In this document: piece by piece, positions 45,696-54,684 of the stretch
Numbering within the stretch: position 1 is the stretch's first letter
Layout: each line of letters starts with the position of its first letter
Assembly (NCBI GenBank): GCA_003021045.1
Contig: PXRN01000023.1
Location: forward strand, 1-61,367
From: Halobacteriales archaeon QS_4_69_34
Lineage (GTDB): Archaea > Halobacteriota > Halobacteria > Halobacteriales > Halococcaceae
Length of the DNA stretch: 61,367 bases
Reading direction: 5' to 3'
The notes under the pieces: model-generated
The model's database searches: none
Told to the model about the DNA's origin: nothing
The model's input: the letters and a program-made list of their open reading frames with translations, nothing else
Program-made: the position numbers and the translations under genes

Positions 45696-46501
45696 CGGCG
45701 GACGATTCCCCGGAAGTCGTCTTCGTCCCGTCCGACCACTGGATACCGCGAGTGCGAGCGGCTCTCCATGATCGTGAGGTTCTCCTCGAAGCTGTTCTCG
45801 GTCGACAGCGCGACGATCTCTTCGCGCGGAACCACTATGCCCCGAACCGGTATGTCTCCGGCGACGAGAGCATTCACCACCTCTTCGTGTCGCTCTTCGT
45901 TGAGATCGCTCTCGCCGAGTACCGACTCGATGTGTCTGTGGAGGTCCGCACGGCTCTCTACGTCGTCCTCGCCGGATTCGAGCCATGCGCCGGTCATCTC
46001 GACGCCGAACAGCCCGAGCGTCCACTTGGCGAACAGGTCCCCGAGCCGGAGCAGCGGCCAGATGACCCTCGTGAACCAGTACAGCGGGGTCGCGCCGTAC
46101 CGACACACCTGCTTCGAGCGCTCGACGCCGAGATAGGTGGGGGCCTGCTCGCCGTGAGTGAGGTGTAACAGATTGATGATGAGAAAGCTGAGGATCGCTC
46201 CCGCGCCGACCGACGCGAGCACGGTGTTGCCGAACAGCGGCTCGAAGAGGGCCGCGAGCGCCGGTTCGGCGACGATACCGACCGCGATGCTGGAGGCGGT
46301 GATGCCGATCTGACACCCCGTTAGGTATATCTCGAGGGTTTCGGTCATCTCCCACGTGCGTTCGAGGCCGGGTTCGACGAACTCGTCTTCCGTGTACTGT
46401 TGGGCACGCGTCAGCGCGAACTCGATCGCCACGAAGAAGCCGTTGGCGAGGATCAACGCGACTCCAGCGAGCAGTCGGAGGGTGATCTCTACTGCGTTCA
46501 T
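45692..46501 (-). CDS. CNNM (DUF21) membrane protein with first CBS domain, copy 1 (split gene)
   Basis: A 269-residue protein. DUF21 membrane domain: LRLLAGVALILANGFFVAIE, FALTRAQQYTEDEFVEPGLE, LTGCQIGITASSIAVGIVAE, then LIINLLHLTHGEQAPTYLGV and ERSKQVCRYGATPLYWFTRV with a KWTLGLFGVEMTGAWLESGE link to the first CBS domain (IPVRGIVVPREEIVALSTEN, HSRYPVVGRDEDDFRGIV). It ends FRGIVRR-stop, where the family would continue through a linker of ~25 residues to PPMT and the second CBS. That linker is deleted and the second CBS continues in another frame. Possible Mg2+/Co2+-efflux role, as in the CorC/CNNM family. Confidence 0.7.
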   Translation of the reverse strand: MNAVEITLRLLAGVALILANGFFVAIEFALTRAQQYTEDEFVEPGLERTWEMTETLEIYLTGCQIGITASSIAVGIVAEPALAALFEPLFGNTVLASVGAGAILSFLIINLLHLTHGEQAPTYLGVERSKQVCRYGATPLYWFTRVIWPLLRLGDLFAKWTLGLFGVEMTGAWLESGEDDVESRADLHRHIESVLGESDLNEERHEEVVNALVAGDIPVRGIVVPREEIVALSTENSFEENLTIMESRSHSRYPVVGRDEDDFRGIVRR

Positions 46502-46663
46502 CGGCCTCCCGCCCTCGACGACCGACGGCGGTCGACCACTATCCGTCGCCTCGTGATTGTAGATGATCGCCCACAGCGGAGCGTGATCGCATCGTGGCTT
46601 CGCACGTGGTGTCGCTCGGTCCCGTCCGCTTCCGAGCCCCATTGCCGGGGTGGTGACGCTCTC

Positions 46664-46891
46664 TCACGCCGGATCCCCCCGGGAATCGAACGATCGTGGT
46701 TCGCCCCGGTCTCGGGCCTGCTCGTGTACGTCGATCGGGTCTTCGAGTTCGCCCATGACCGCCTCGAAGGCGTCGGTCGCGGTCAGCAGCCCGACGGTCG
46801 TGCCCTCCTCTTCGACCAGCGCGAGCTCCTGATTCTCGGCTTGGAACCGGTCGATCGCGTCGCTGACCTCCTCGTCGGCCGGCAGCGTCAT
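46664..46891 (-). CDS. Detached second CBS domain, CNNM copy 2
   Basis: A 75-codon frame from ATG 46891: MTLPADEEVSDAIDRFQAEN, LALVEEEGTTVGLLTATDAF and EAVMGELEDPID, nearly identical to copy 1 over the first ~50 residues, then a divergent tail. Its ATG overlaps the stop of the first part by 4 nt (ATGA), exactly as in copy 1. Confidence 0.6.
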   Translation of the reverse strand: MTLPADEEVSDAIDRFQAENQELALVEEEGTTVGLLTATDAFEAVMGELEDPIDVHEQARDRGEPRSFDSRGDPA

Positions 46892-47724
46892 CGGCGGGTG
46901 AATTCCGCGAGATACACGATCCCACGGAAATCCATCCCCTCCGCGCTGACCAGCGGGAATCGGAGGTATGGGTCGCCTTCGATGACCGTGAGGTTCTCCT
47001 CGAAGCTGTTCTCGGTCGACAGCGTGACGATTTCCTCGCGTGGCACCATGATGCTGCGGACGGGCACCTCGCCGACGGCGAGCGCGTTCATCACCTCGTC
47101 CTGGCGCTCCTCGTCGAGATCACCCTCGTCGAGCACCGACCCCAGCCGTCGGTGGAGGTCCGCGCGCCCTTCGATGACGTCGACTCCGGATTCGAGCCAC
47201 GCGCCGGTCATCTCGACGCCGAACAGCCCGAGCGTCCACTTGGCGACCGTGTCGCCGAGATCGAGGATCGGTCGGATGACCCTCGTGAACCAGTACAGCG
47301 GGGTCGCGCCGTACCGACACACCTGCTTCGAGCGCTCGACGCCGAGATAGGTGGGCGTCTGCTCGCCGTAGACGACGTGCACTACGTTGACGACGAGATA
47401 CGCGAGAAACGCGCCCGCGCCGACCGACGCGAGCACGGTATCGCCGAAGACGGGCTCGAAGATGGCCGCGAGCGCCGGCTCGGTCACGATCCCGAGCGAG
47501 ATGCTCGCCGCGGTGATCCCGACCTGACACCCCGTCAGGTAGATCTCCAGCTCTTCGGTCATCGCCCACGCGCGTTCGAGTCCACGGACCCCCGGTTCGA
47601 CGAACTCTGACTCCGGATACTGACGGGCGCGGGTCAGAGCGAACTCGATAGTGACGAAAAAGCCGTTTGCGAGGACGAGCAGGATGCCGGCGACGAGACG
47701 GATACTGATCTCGGTGGGGGTCAT
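46888..47724 (-). CDS. CNNM (DUF21) membrane protein with first CBS domain, copy 2 (split gene)
   Basis: A 278-residue paralogue of the 45692-46501 protein with the same architecture: IRLVAGILLVLANGFFVTIE, TGCQVGITAASISLGIVTEP, VNVVHVVYGEQTPTYLGVER, SKQVCRYGATPLYWFTRVIR, then first CBS (VPVRSIMVPREEIVTLSTEN, YLRFPLVSAEGMDFRGIVYL). It ends GIVYLAEFTRR-stop. Compared with intact homologues known to me, the stretch between GIVY and PPMT is missing except for AEFT, and the reading frame breaks there. The two copies share long identical DNA blocks, so they are a tandem duplication. Confidence 0.7.
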   Translation of the reverse strand: MTPTEISIRLVAGILLVLANGFFVTIEFALTRARQYPESEFVEPGVRGLERAWAMTEELEIYLTGCQVGITAASISLGIVTEPALAAIFEPVFGDTVLASVGAGAFLAYLVVNVVHVVYGEQTPTYLGVERSKQVCRYGATPLYWFTRVIRPILDLGDTVAKWTLGLFGVEMTGAWLESGVDVIEGRADLHRRLGSVLDEGDLDEERQDEVMNALAVGEVPVRSIMVPREEIVTLSTENSFEENLTVIEGDPYLRFPLVSAEGMDFRGIVYLAEFTRR

Positions 47725-47855
47725 TGGTCAGCAGCCTTCGTTTTTCCCGCTCCATCCCTTAGAAAGCGCCGGTCTTCAGGTAAATACGAGGTGATTGTAG
47801 CTTTCGGAGGCGCGGGTGCCGCAGCGCGGCGATCGCCGGCGGCGCCGGTGTTCGC

Positions 47856-48926
47856 TCAGTCCAGTCGATACCGCAGTAGCGCCGCGATCCCCCCCAGGGC
47901 GTCGAGCTGGTCGCCGGGCGCGAACGCGCTCGAAAACACGGTGATAGAGCCGCCTTGCTGCTCGACGTGCTCGATGACCTGGTTCACGTCGGCGTCCCAC
48001 TCGCCCTCGCCGGCCCGTTCTGCGCGCAGGCGTTCGTCGAGTACCAGCAGCTCCTCGATCGCGCCGTACTCGGCGGCCTCGGCCACCTGTTCGATTCCAT
48101 ACGTGGCCTTCGCGCCCTGCGCGATGCGCGCGGTCAGCTCGTCGATCGTCTCGGCCTCGCGGGCGATGCGCGTCTCGGCCCGTACGTCCTCGACTGCGCC
48201 GCGTTTCAGGACTTCGTGGACCCCCCGATCGCCGACCGCGCTCGTGTCCACGGTCGTCGCGATCAGCGTCGCGACCGCCGGGGCGTGCTCCTCGATGTGC
48301 TTGCGGGCGTCGTTTTTCGTGAAGCCCGGTCCCGCGAGGACGACGGCGTCGACGTCGAGGTGTGAGAGGGCGTCTGTGAGCTCCTCGAACAGCTCAGAGC
48401 GCTCGCGGGCGAACTCGCCTTTACCCGTCGGCCCGGTGACGGAGGCGTACTCCTCGGTCCCGTACTGGGCGACCGTGTGGATCGAGGCCGCGCCCTCCTC
48501 GACGGTGGCGATCGCAACGTCGGCGTTCTCGGTGGCGTCGACGGCTTCCTCGATGCGCTCGCGCTGGTCGGGTTTCCAGTGCTTCTCGACGTCGATCTCT
48601 GCACGCTCCTCGACATTGAGGGTGTGGTGCTGGTCGATCTCGTCCTCGCGGGAGGCCCACTCGATGATGCCTGACACCCGGAGTCGATTGGCGAACTGGT
48701 GGAACTCGCTTTCCTCGACCCTGATCGTGACGCGCATCGGCTCGCGCTCGCCGCCCGTGTCGCGCATCCGGTCGTCGTCCCGACGCACCCGACGGGTGGT
48801 GTCGCCGGAGACGCGGTCGCCGGGTTCGAGCACGTAGGCGAGGTGCCAGAGGTCGTCGAGGCTCTCGGGTACGAGCGTCACCCGTTCCGCGCCGCCCTCG
48901 ACGCGCGTCCGGCCGGTGATGCGCAT
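47856..48926 (-). CDS. pelA: mRNA surveillance protein pelota
   Basis: A 356-residue Dom34/pelota protein that rescues stalled ribosomes with ABCE1. The N-terminal Sm-like domain ([60 protein letters not shown]) precedes the eRF1-like middle ([40 protein letters not shown]) and C-terminal ([51 protein letters not shown]) domains. No GGQ motif is seen, as expected. Complete and of family length. Confidence 0.93.
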   Translation of the reverse strand: MRITGRTRVEGGAERVTLVPESLDDLWHLAYVLEPGDRVSGDTTRRVRRDDDRMRDTGGEREPMRVTIRVEESEFHQFANRLRVSGIIEWASREDEIDQHHTLNVEERAEIDVEKHWKPDQRERIEEAVDATENADVAIATVEEGAASIHTVAQYGTEEYASVTGPTGKGEFARERSELFEELTDALSHLDVDAVVLAGPGFTKNDARKHIEEHAPAVATLIATTVDTSAVGDRGVHEVLKRGAVEDVRAETRIAREAETIDELTARIAQGAKATYGIEQVAEAAEYGAIEELLVLDERLRAERAGEGEWDADVNQVIEHVEQQGGSITVFSSAFAPGDQLDALGGIAALLRYRLD

Positions 48927-49022
48927 GGCGGGTGCTCGCTCCGGTGGGCTAAGTGCGCTGCCATTGCGACGGGCGCTCGCAGGTGTCCGTCGTGCCGTAT
49001 CGGGCGACGGTGCGTCGGTAGA

Positions 49023-49338
49023 TCACGGATCGGGCGCGAGGTACTCCTGGAGTCTCGCGCTCCTCGTCCGAAAGAGGGTATCTCGACGGAGAGGCCGTCG
49101 AAGCGCTCGAAGTCGTCGAGCGTGACCACCGTCATCGCGCCGGTCGCCCGCGCGACGCGGGCGTGGAAGCGTCCACCCTTCGATGCCGTGCTCGCCGGCG
49201 AGCGCGAGGTCGCGCTGGGCGTCGGACCCCTCGGCCGGCGTCCCAGCGAACCCGGCCCGCGCCGAGGAAGTTCCGCAGCACGCGCGTCGCCTCGGCGCGG
49301 GCAAACGCCCGTAGCCCCGGTCGAAGACGTGGAATCAC
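49023..49338 (-). pseudogene. PIN-domain (VapC-like) toxin remnant, multiple frameshifts
   Basis: Three reverse-strand frames each contain part of a PIN-type protein: AFARAEATRVLRNFLGAG (49338 side), then GFAGTPAEGSDAQRDLALAG and EHGIEG, then FHARVARATGAMTVVTLDDF and ERFDGLSVEI, then RTRSARLQEYLAPDP. The TLDDFERF stretch is typical of VapC C-terminal parts. At least three indels are needed to join them. No antitoxin is recognisable beside it. Confidence 0.55.
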
Positions 49339-49346
49339 GACGGGTG

Positions 49347-49354
49347 TTTATAAG
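49347..49354 (+). promoter_or_regulatory. TATA box of the GAF gene
   Basis: TTTATAAG; its TTTATA core is 25-30 nt before ATG 49377, indicating a leaderless transcript. It appears intact although the gene is frameshifted. Confidence 0.55.
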
Positions 49355-49376
49355 TGTCGAGCGCTTCGTTCCGGTG

Positions 49377-49818
49377 ATGAGTCTCACTACACAATCAGCG
49401 CCCGCACAGCCGGAGCGCATCGCCGACGTACTCGATCTTGTCCGCGCAGCGCTGAATGTTCCAGTCACGATGGCGAGCCACATCGAAGGCAGCGACTACA
49501 CCCTCATCGGAGCTTCCGATGATCTGGGTGCTGGCCTCGAAGCCGGTGGGGAGTTCGAGACGAGCGAGACGTTCTGCCAGTGTGTCTATGACGATGGCGA
49601 GATCGGGAGTATCCCCGATATCGGTGCTGACGAGCGCGTCGCTGGTCTCCCCGCACACGAAACAATTGGACTAGAGTCGTATCTGGGGTGTCCCGCTTCA
49701 CCGAGATGGCTCGTTCTACGGGACGCTTGTCGTTTCCGACACCGCACCACGGGAATTCACCGATACGGAGATCGAACAGGCCCAAGCCGCCGCTGGTCTC
49801 GTCGAGACGCTACTGTAA
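49377..49818 (+). pseudogene. GAF-domain protein, single frameshift
   Basis: From ATG 49377 (MSLTTQSAPAQPERIADVLD) the frame reads a GAF domain (LVRAALNVPVTMASHIEGSD, YTLIGASDDLGAG, ETSETFCQCVYDDGEIGSIP, IGLESYLG). At a GGGG run (49685-49688) the frame changes; the expected continuation GSFYGTLVVSDTAPREFTDT and EIEQAQAAAGLVETLL runs in the next frame to the TAA at 49816. Removing one G would give a ~146-residue protein that reads YLGVPLHRDGSFYG through the joint. GAF proteins bind small ligands or redox cofactors. Confidence 0.65.
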
Positions 49819-49836
49819 AGCCGAGAGGCACGAATC

Positions 49837-50731
49837 TCACACAGGACGGACGCCGTTATACCCAGCTACGAGACCGCGGTGACTGATCAGCCGCCAGTTT
49901 TCGAGGAGCTCCCGGATCCTCTCGCGGTAAGCGTCGGGGCGGTCCCCGACGACCCAGCGACCCGCCCGCTCTAAGGACGCGAGTTCCCCACCGAGGTCCT
50001 CCACGAGGCGCTCGCCGTCTGCCACCGGTTGTTCGGTATCTCCTGCCACAGAGGCAGGGAAGGGAGACATCGACGGCGTCGTGATCGATCTCCGTCGTGT
50101 GGTTCGTGTTTGTCGCGACAGCAGCCCGGGCGAACGCGAGCTGGCCGTCTTCGCGAAGCCATGGCGCTTTCATTTCCCTGACCCACGACTCGTCTGGATC
50201 ACCAGCAGCGAGGCCGTCTACGAACGCACGGTCCAGCTCGGTTTCGGACCCATCCGATTCCCTGTCGATCGTTCGCGGCAGCCCGACGGTGACGATACGA
50301 TCGACCGGCCACGATCCGTAGCACGTCGCACGGGAAAGCACCGACCGATCGATCCGGTCGTGGGTACGCGCGGCGTACCGAAGCGCGACACCGCCCCCGG
50401 TGTCAGGTGCGACGACGTGAAAGCCATCGAGATCGATCTCATCGACGAGCCTCAAGCCTGCTCTCGTGTGCGAATCGAACGGTCGAACGGATCCCGGCGA
50501 TCGCTGTTCCCGTAGCCGACCAAGTCAGGGACGATAGTCCGAAACTGACCTTCTGACGGCGGGGCGATTCGACGCCGGAGAAACGACCGCGTCGGGATCC
50601 TGGAGGAACACCACCGGGTCACCGTCGCCCTCGTCACGGTATGCCGGGTCGAGATCGTGATCATCGACGGGGACGGTCGTTTGCTGCTGCTCAGTGCTTC
50701 ACTGTTCGTGATCGTCGACACCGTTGGCCAT
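49837..50731 (-). pseudogene. Alpha/beta hydrolase (haloalkane dehalogenase/epoxide hydrolase-like), several frameshifts
   Basis: ATG 50731 reads MANGVDDHEQ, then TGA, and then the family-like YRDEGDGDPVVFLQD. The next pieces lie in other frames: RSFLRRRIAPPSEGQFRTIV and PDLVGYGNSDRRDPFDRS (to 50455), then EIDLDGFHVVAPDTGGGVAL with a DTGG nucleophile-like elbow, and finally VADGERLVEDLGGELASLER and WVVGDRPDAYRERIRELLEN in a further frame. A missing T near 50454 is one visible break. At least four lesions (one stop and three or more indels) mark it as dead. Confidence 0.6.
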
Positions 50732-50750
50732 CAAACGTAGTTACGTTGAC

Positions 50751-51885
50751 TCAGTCACCAGCCTGCGATGGAACTTCGGTTTCCTTGATCGTCGCATCCG
50801 GCTGGAGGACCGTTTCGAAGTCGAGATCCTCGATGGGCTGTCCGTCAGCGACCCGTTGAGGCCAGTCAGGATTCGCGAGCGCGCCCGTCGCAAGCGTTAC
50901 CAGGTCCGCACCCCCCTCCTCGATCGCCCAGGCTGCCCGGTCGGGAGATTCGAGTCCGCCGTTGGCGATCACCGGTACGGTTCCGTGTCGATCGGCTGCT
51001 TGCGCGAACGTCGGTCCATCGTCTCCGAACGCGGGTGCAGTGATGTCTTCTTCAGTAACGTGGAGGTACGCTGCGCCCACTTCTGAAAGGGTTTCGAAGA
51101 CGACTCGGGCTTCACGTTCACCGCCCGGCCAGGCGTACTCAGGATCCTTGACTTTCGTCTGAGAGAGGCGAACACCGACGACGAATTCGTCCGGAGTCGC
51201 ATCGACGACTGCGTTGAGCACTTCTGCGGGGAAGCGCAACGCGGTGTTCGATGGGCCCACCGTATTCGTCCTCGCGGTCGTTCGTATAGTCCGTGAGGAA
51301 TTCATCGAGGAGGTAGCCGTTTGCCCCGTGAATTTCGACACCATCGAAGCCGGCCGCCTCGGCTCGTTGTGCGGCGTCAACGAACCCCTGTTTTGTGGTT
51401 TCGATGTCTTCGTGTGTCATCTCCTGTGGAGTCGGGAACGTGCCGTCGCCGCCGTAAAGTTCGAGCTGTTCACCCTTGGGCGTGACTGCCGAGGGAGCGA
51501 GGGCCTCGTCCGTGTACCGATTGTACTGAACGAGGGCTCCGGCGTGCATAAGCTGGGCGAGAATTGGGGTATTGGCCCCGTGTACCCTCTCGGTAACGCC
51601 TTGCCAGGCTTCGACGTGAGCCTGGGAAGCGAGGCCGGGCTGGTTTGCATACCCCTGGCTGTGGGCATCATCAGGGTACGTGCCCTCGGTGACAAGGACG
51701 GAGAACCCTCCATCGGCGAATTTCGCGTAGTAGTCGGCCATCTCCGAGGTTGCGCGGCCGTCCTCGGTCGCACTGACCCGTGTCATCGGTGAGAGGCCAA
51801 CTCGGTTTTCGACGTTTCGGTCACCAAGCGCAGTGTTCTCGAAGAGTACATCGAGGCTCGTCCGATCGTAATTGGAGCCGCTCAT
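50751..51885 (-). pseudogene. NADH:flavin oxidoreductase (old yellow enzyme family), one frameshift
   Basis: From ATG 51885 (MSGSNYDRTSLDVLFENTAL) the frame shows the OYE barrel: RVGLSPMTRVSATEDGRATS, FADGGFSVLVTEGTYPDD, PILAQLMHAGALVQ, FVDAAQRAEAAGFDGVEIHG and ANGYLLDEFLTDYTNDREDE. After EYGGPIEHR the frame changes near 51238; the second half continues as RFPAEVLNAVVDATPDEFVV, GVRLSQTKVKDPEYAWPGG, PVIANGGLESPDRAAWAIEE and LVTLATGALANPDWPQRVAD to the stop at 50751. One T removed would restore ~377 residues. Family members reduce alkenes or nitro compounds with FMN. Confidence 0.7.
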
Positions 51886-52295
51886 CACCGAGTACTGGGG
51901 TCGATAGACGGAAAGGCCTGACGTGTGATTTATCCTCACTCCGGCCCCTCAACCCGCCGTCGAGGGGTTCTGTATCGTACCCTCGTTCGGAAAACATCCC
52001 TGCTGTTCGCCCGAAAGCAATCCCGGCATCGCAGAACGTTGCTATCCCGGTCATCTAGAGGGTAATTTAGATGTGCCCGAACAGTATCGAGGTCACCACC
52101 GAGCGGAGCCTCACGGAGTGGAAGGTCCTGGCTGCCCTCGACCGTCTCAGCCTCGTAGTCCTCCTCGGAACGGATACCGAGGGCGGAAAGGTCGTCTCCG
52201 GCTTCTGGTCGGTTCCTCAGTTCCCCGGCTGGATCCGGCCCGTCCGATAGCCCGTAGACTGCTCAGCAGTAATGGAATTCTGATAAGAGAGGGAC
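51886..52295. other. 410-bp gap; possible gene fragment on the reverse strand
   Basis: No complete gene. A reverse-strand open frame without a start runs from about 52250 to 51940 and reads acidic, haloarchaeal-looking residues near 52060-52240 (GDDLSALGIRSEEDYEAETV, GSQDLPLREAPLGGDLDT). An in-frame TGA precedes it. It may be the end of a lost gene; I cannot name it. Confidence 0.3.
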
Positions 52296-52886
52296 TCACC
52301 GCTCACAGATGAGCGCATAGTGGTAGGGAGGGAGCTCTACGATGCGCGTGGGAGTCAAAGGGACGGGAGAAACGTATTCCCGTGTTCTCTCAGGTGTCAG
52401 CCGGAGTTCCTGAGGCGGCCCCCGAGGTTTCCCCGCAACAGGCGTCTCCTCTTTCGAACGGTCGTGCCAATTCAGGACGATCAAGCGACCATCGGACGCA
52501 AGCGACCGATACGCCTGCTCCGCGAAGGCGACTGGTTTCTCGACCCCGTGGAAGGTGTTCGCGATCAGGACGACATCAACCGATTCAGGGAGAAGCGATG
52601 CTAGTTCGCGCGCGTCGCCTCGGAGACAGGTGATGTTCGAGAGACCTGCTTTCTCGGCTTTCTCGTCGAGTTCTTCGAGAAGGCCAGCATCGATATCGAC
52701 TGCATAGACCGGAGCTGGGTGGACGAGTTCAGCGAGAGGAAACGTGAAGTATCCGTTGCCAGAACCTACATCCGCAACTGACTGATTTACACCGATACCG
52801 AGCTCGTCGAGAATCCGTTTCGGTTCGGACCAAAGCTCTCCCCACCAGTCCCAATCGGGCTGACGGGTGTTCTGAAATCGGTCCAT
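52296..52886 (-). CDS. Class I SAM-dependent methyltransferase
   Basis: A 196-residue methyltransferase. SAM motif I is VADVGSGNGYFTFPLAELV near residue 40, with an acidic end of beta 2 in VYAVDIDAGLLEELDEKAEK, then LRGDARELASLLPESVDVVL (motif II/III) and ANTFHGVEKP. The C-terminal part REYVSPVPLTPTRIVELPPY is family-specific. ATG 52886 (MDRFQNTRQPDWDWWGEL) is chosen over 52910. It is small and typical of arsenite/UbiE-like methyltransferases; the substrate is unknown. Confidence 0.8.
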   Translation of the reverse strand: MDRFQNTRQPDWDWWGELWSEPKRILDELGIGVNQSVADVGSGNGYFTFPLAELVHPAPVYAVDIDAGLLEELDEKAEKAGLSNITCLRGDARELASLLPESVDVVLIANTFHGVEKPVAFAEQAYRSLASDGRLIVLNWHDRSKEETPVAGKPRGPPQELRLTPERTREYVSPVPLTPTRIVELPPYHYALICER

Positions 52887-53011
52887 AGTAGAGATAGACA
52901 CGCCTTTCACAAATATCCAACCACGAGATGACGGTCCAGACGCGCTCCACTACGCGAAGAGCCGCCCAGGAACGGAGAAGACATCACCACCCCGGAACTA
53001 GCGGCCCCACG

Positions 53012-53185
53012 ATGGCGACATGCCCCCACTGTAGCCACTCGCTCGAACTGACGATCGAAGAGCAGGTGGCTGTTCCTGTGCACCGAAATGGTACTGAAAC
53101 ACTCACTCACCCCGATGTGTTCGCCTGTTCCTCGTGCAAATCAGTACTGTTCGCAACCGTCAGCCGCGAATTGAGCGAGAAGTAA
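53012..53185 (+). CDS. 57-residue zinc-ribbon protein
   Basis: A short ORF starting MATCPHCSHSLELTIEEQVA and containing a second Cys pair in DVFACSSCKSVLFATVSREL. Two CxxC motifs make a zinc ribbon. ATG 53012 is the first start that gives a compact ribbon; an earlier frame from 52928 adds basic, low-quality sequence. Function unknown; such proteins are common in haloarchaea. Confidence 0.65.
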   Translation: MATCPHCSHSLELTIEEQVAVPVHRNGTETLTHPDVFACSSCKSVLFATVSRELSEK

Positions 53186-53421
53186 TCGACGCAGAGCGGT
53201 CACAGGACCAGTTAGCATCATCGCCTGGCAAGCCAACGACCGCCGCATATCGAGGCGAACTCCTCGGCAGCGCGCCGATTCAGGTGCAGCATGGTGTAGC
53301 ACTTCGTAGAGCAGTCCGTGACCAGCAGACCGACACCAACTATCAGCTCCCGCTCACGTCTTGACACCGGGAGCCCGCCCCACCGAACGGTAGAGGAGGA
53401 GCACCTCAGAGGACAGACAAG

Positions 53422-53820
53422 TTATCGGGCACTCCGGTAGGTCCCACGAGCGGCACTGACAGCGTTGTCGTCCGCATCTTCGACGATAATATCGGCGACG
53501 CCAACGACACTCCCGTAGCGAAGTACTTCCGCCTCGGCAGTGAGGGCGGTCCTGGCGGCGTCAAGGTAGTCGATACGCAGGTCGATGGTGTACGCAGGCT
53601 GTGGCTCCTCGAAGTGAGACATCACTGCAGCTGCCCCGGCGTTGTCCGCGAGCGCGAAGATGGCGGCACCGTGGAGAACAGAACTGTCACCGCTGTCGAA
53701 ACAGAGCTTCTCCTGAAGCGGAAGCCGAGCAGTCGCGCGCCCATCGTTCGTCCCGGTAACCTCCATCCCGAATGTTTTCGTCGCAGGCATATCGTTAATG
53801 AATTCGGTCGGCGAGGACAT
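53422..53820 (-). CDS. PaaI-family hotdog thioesterase
   Basis: A 132-residue hotdog-fold protein: FGMEVTGTNDGRATARLPLQ, then the active-site helix region SGDSSVLHGAAIFALADNAG and AAAVMSHFEEPQPAYTIDLR, followed by DYLDAARTALTAEAEVLRYG. The HGAAIFALAD block is the thioesterase signature. It likely hydrolyses acyl-CoAs. A reverse-strand TTTATG at 53846-53851, 26-31 nt upstream, is its promoter (leaderless). Confidence 0.85.
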   Translation of the reverse strand: MSSPTEFINDMPATKTFGMEVTGTNDGRATARLPLQEKLCFDSGDSSVLHGAAIFALADNAGAAAVMSHFEEPQPAYTIDLRIDYLDAARTALTAEAEVLRYGSVVGVADIIVEDADDNAVSAARGTYRSAR

Positions 53821-54357
53821 GATCTAGCCGTTCGGTGGAGACTGGCATAAATAGCTTTCCACCCGGTCGGCGCCGGGCAGGACAGGCCAAAGACCGCTGT
53901 AAATCGTGACGCTTCGTCTCCCGTCGTGCGGTTTTAGGTGCAGTGTATCACAGCATCGCGTACAGTTAGCAACAATTTGACTGCTTGGGCGGGTGCTTCC
54001 AGGGTGACCCGCCGGTGTCGGTGGCGGTCGATCACCCCCTCCCCCTCCCCCTTTGCCGCCCGGTGCGTCCGGTTGTCCCCGAGGCCGCATCGGCGTGCTC
54101 GCGCAGCGGTCGGCTGTCTATCACCACCGACATCGGCAGGTCTTATAGGGTGCGCCCCGATGAACTCGACCTGCACCGGGAACTTTCGGGCTCGTCCTCT
54201 TTCGGTTCGATCGCCCCTTCTATCTCCGCCGCTCTCGGCCCCATCCTCGAACCTACCGACAAAAATCGAGCTCGTACTTGCTCTGCCAGCGCCGCGGAGG
54301 GGGTGCGGTAGCGAGCGCCGGAGCGCATCGGTCACGCGACGGCGTTGACGATGGGTG
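53821..54357. other. 537-bp gap with no recognised gene
   Basis: The right ~30 bp near 53846 hold the promoter of the thioesterase gene. The remaining ~500 bp have open frames of low-complexity, Arg/Ser/Pro-rich composition and nothing I recognise; base composition here is less G/C-biased than in the rest of the window. A long C-rich stretch (CCCCCTCCCCCTCCCCC type) is at 54034-54053. Confidence 0.4.
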
Positions 54358-54672
54358 TCAGTGAGCGCGTTCGCGGCGGGGATTGCCATCGGACTCATCA
54401 GCACGATCTGATTCGTCGCCGAGTTCGTCAAGGGCCCAGTCCGGTGGATCGATGGTAGTAGAATCCTCGATGTGGTAGAGGCGCGAGCCGTACCACGGTG
54501 CAAACAGCGAGTAAGGAACATAGAACTCGGCATCTTCGTACTGGAGTCCGACACCGTGCTCATCGATGCTCGCGACCTTGAAACACTCCTTTAGCCGCCG
54601 ATCGCACAGCACGTCTCCTGGTCCTATGTCAGCGCGTTCGATATCCAGCGGCGGGCCTGTGCTCGAATTCAT
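54358..54672 (-). CDS. Hypothetical acidic protein, 104 residues
   Basis: Starts MNSSTGPPLDIERADIGPGD and contains a beta-rich middle (DVLCDRRLKECFKVASIDEH, GVGLQYEDAEFYVPYSLFAP) that looks like a DUF-type domain, ending in an acidic Asp/Glu segment and basic tail. The codon use and acidity support a real gene. It is followed 12 nt upstream by the next reverse-strand ORF, so they are probably one transcript. I do not know a function. Confidence 0.6.
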   Translation of the reverse strand: MNSSTGPPLDIERADIGPGDVLCDRRLKECFKVASIDEHGVGLQYEDAEFYVPYSLFAPWYGSRLYHIEDSTTIDPPDWALDELGDESDRADESDGNPRRERAH

Positions 54673-54684
54673 CTGTTCTCGCCC

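Noticed and set aside
53985..54311. A 108-codon plus-strand ORF in the 537-bp gap
   Set aside because: Ser/Pro/Arg-rich with no haloarchaeal acidity or known motif; the frame probably is open by chance.
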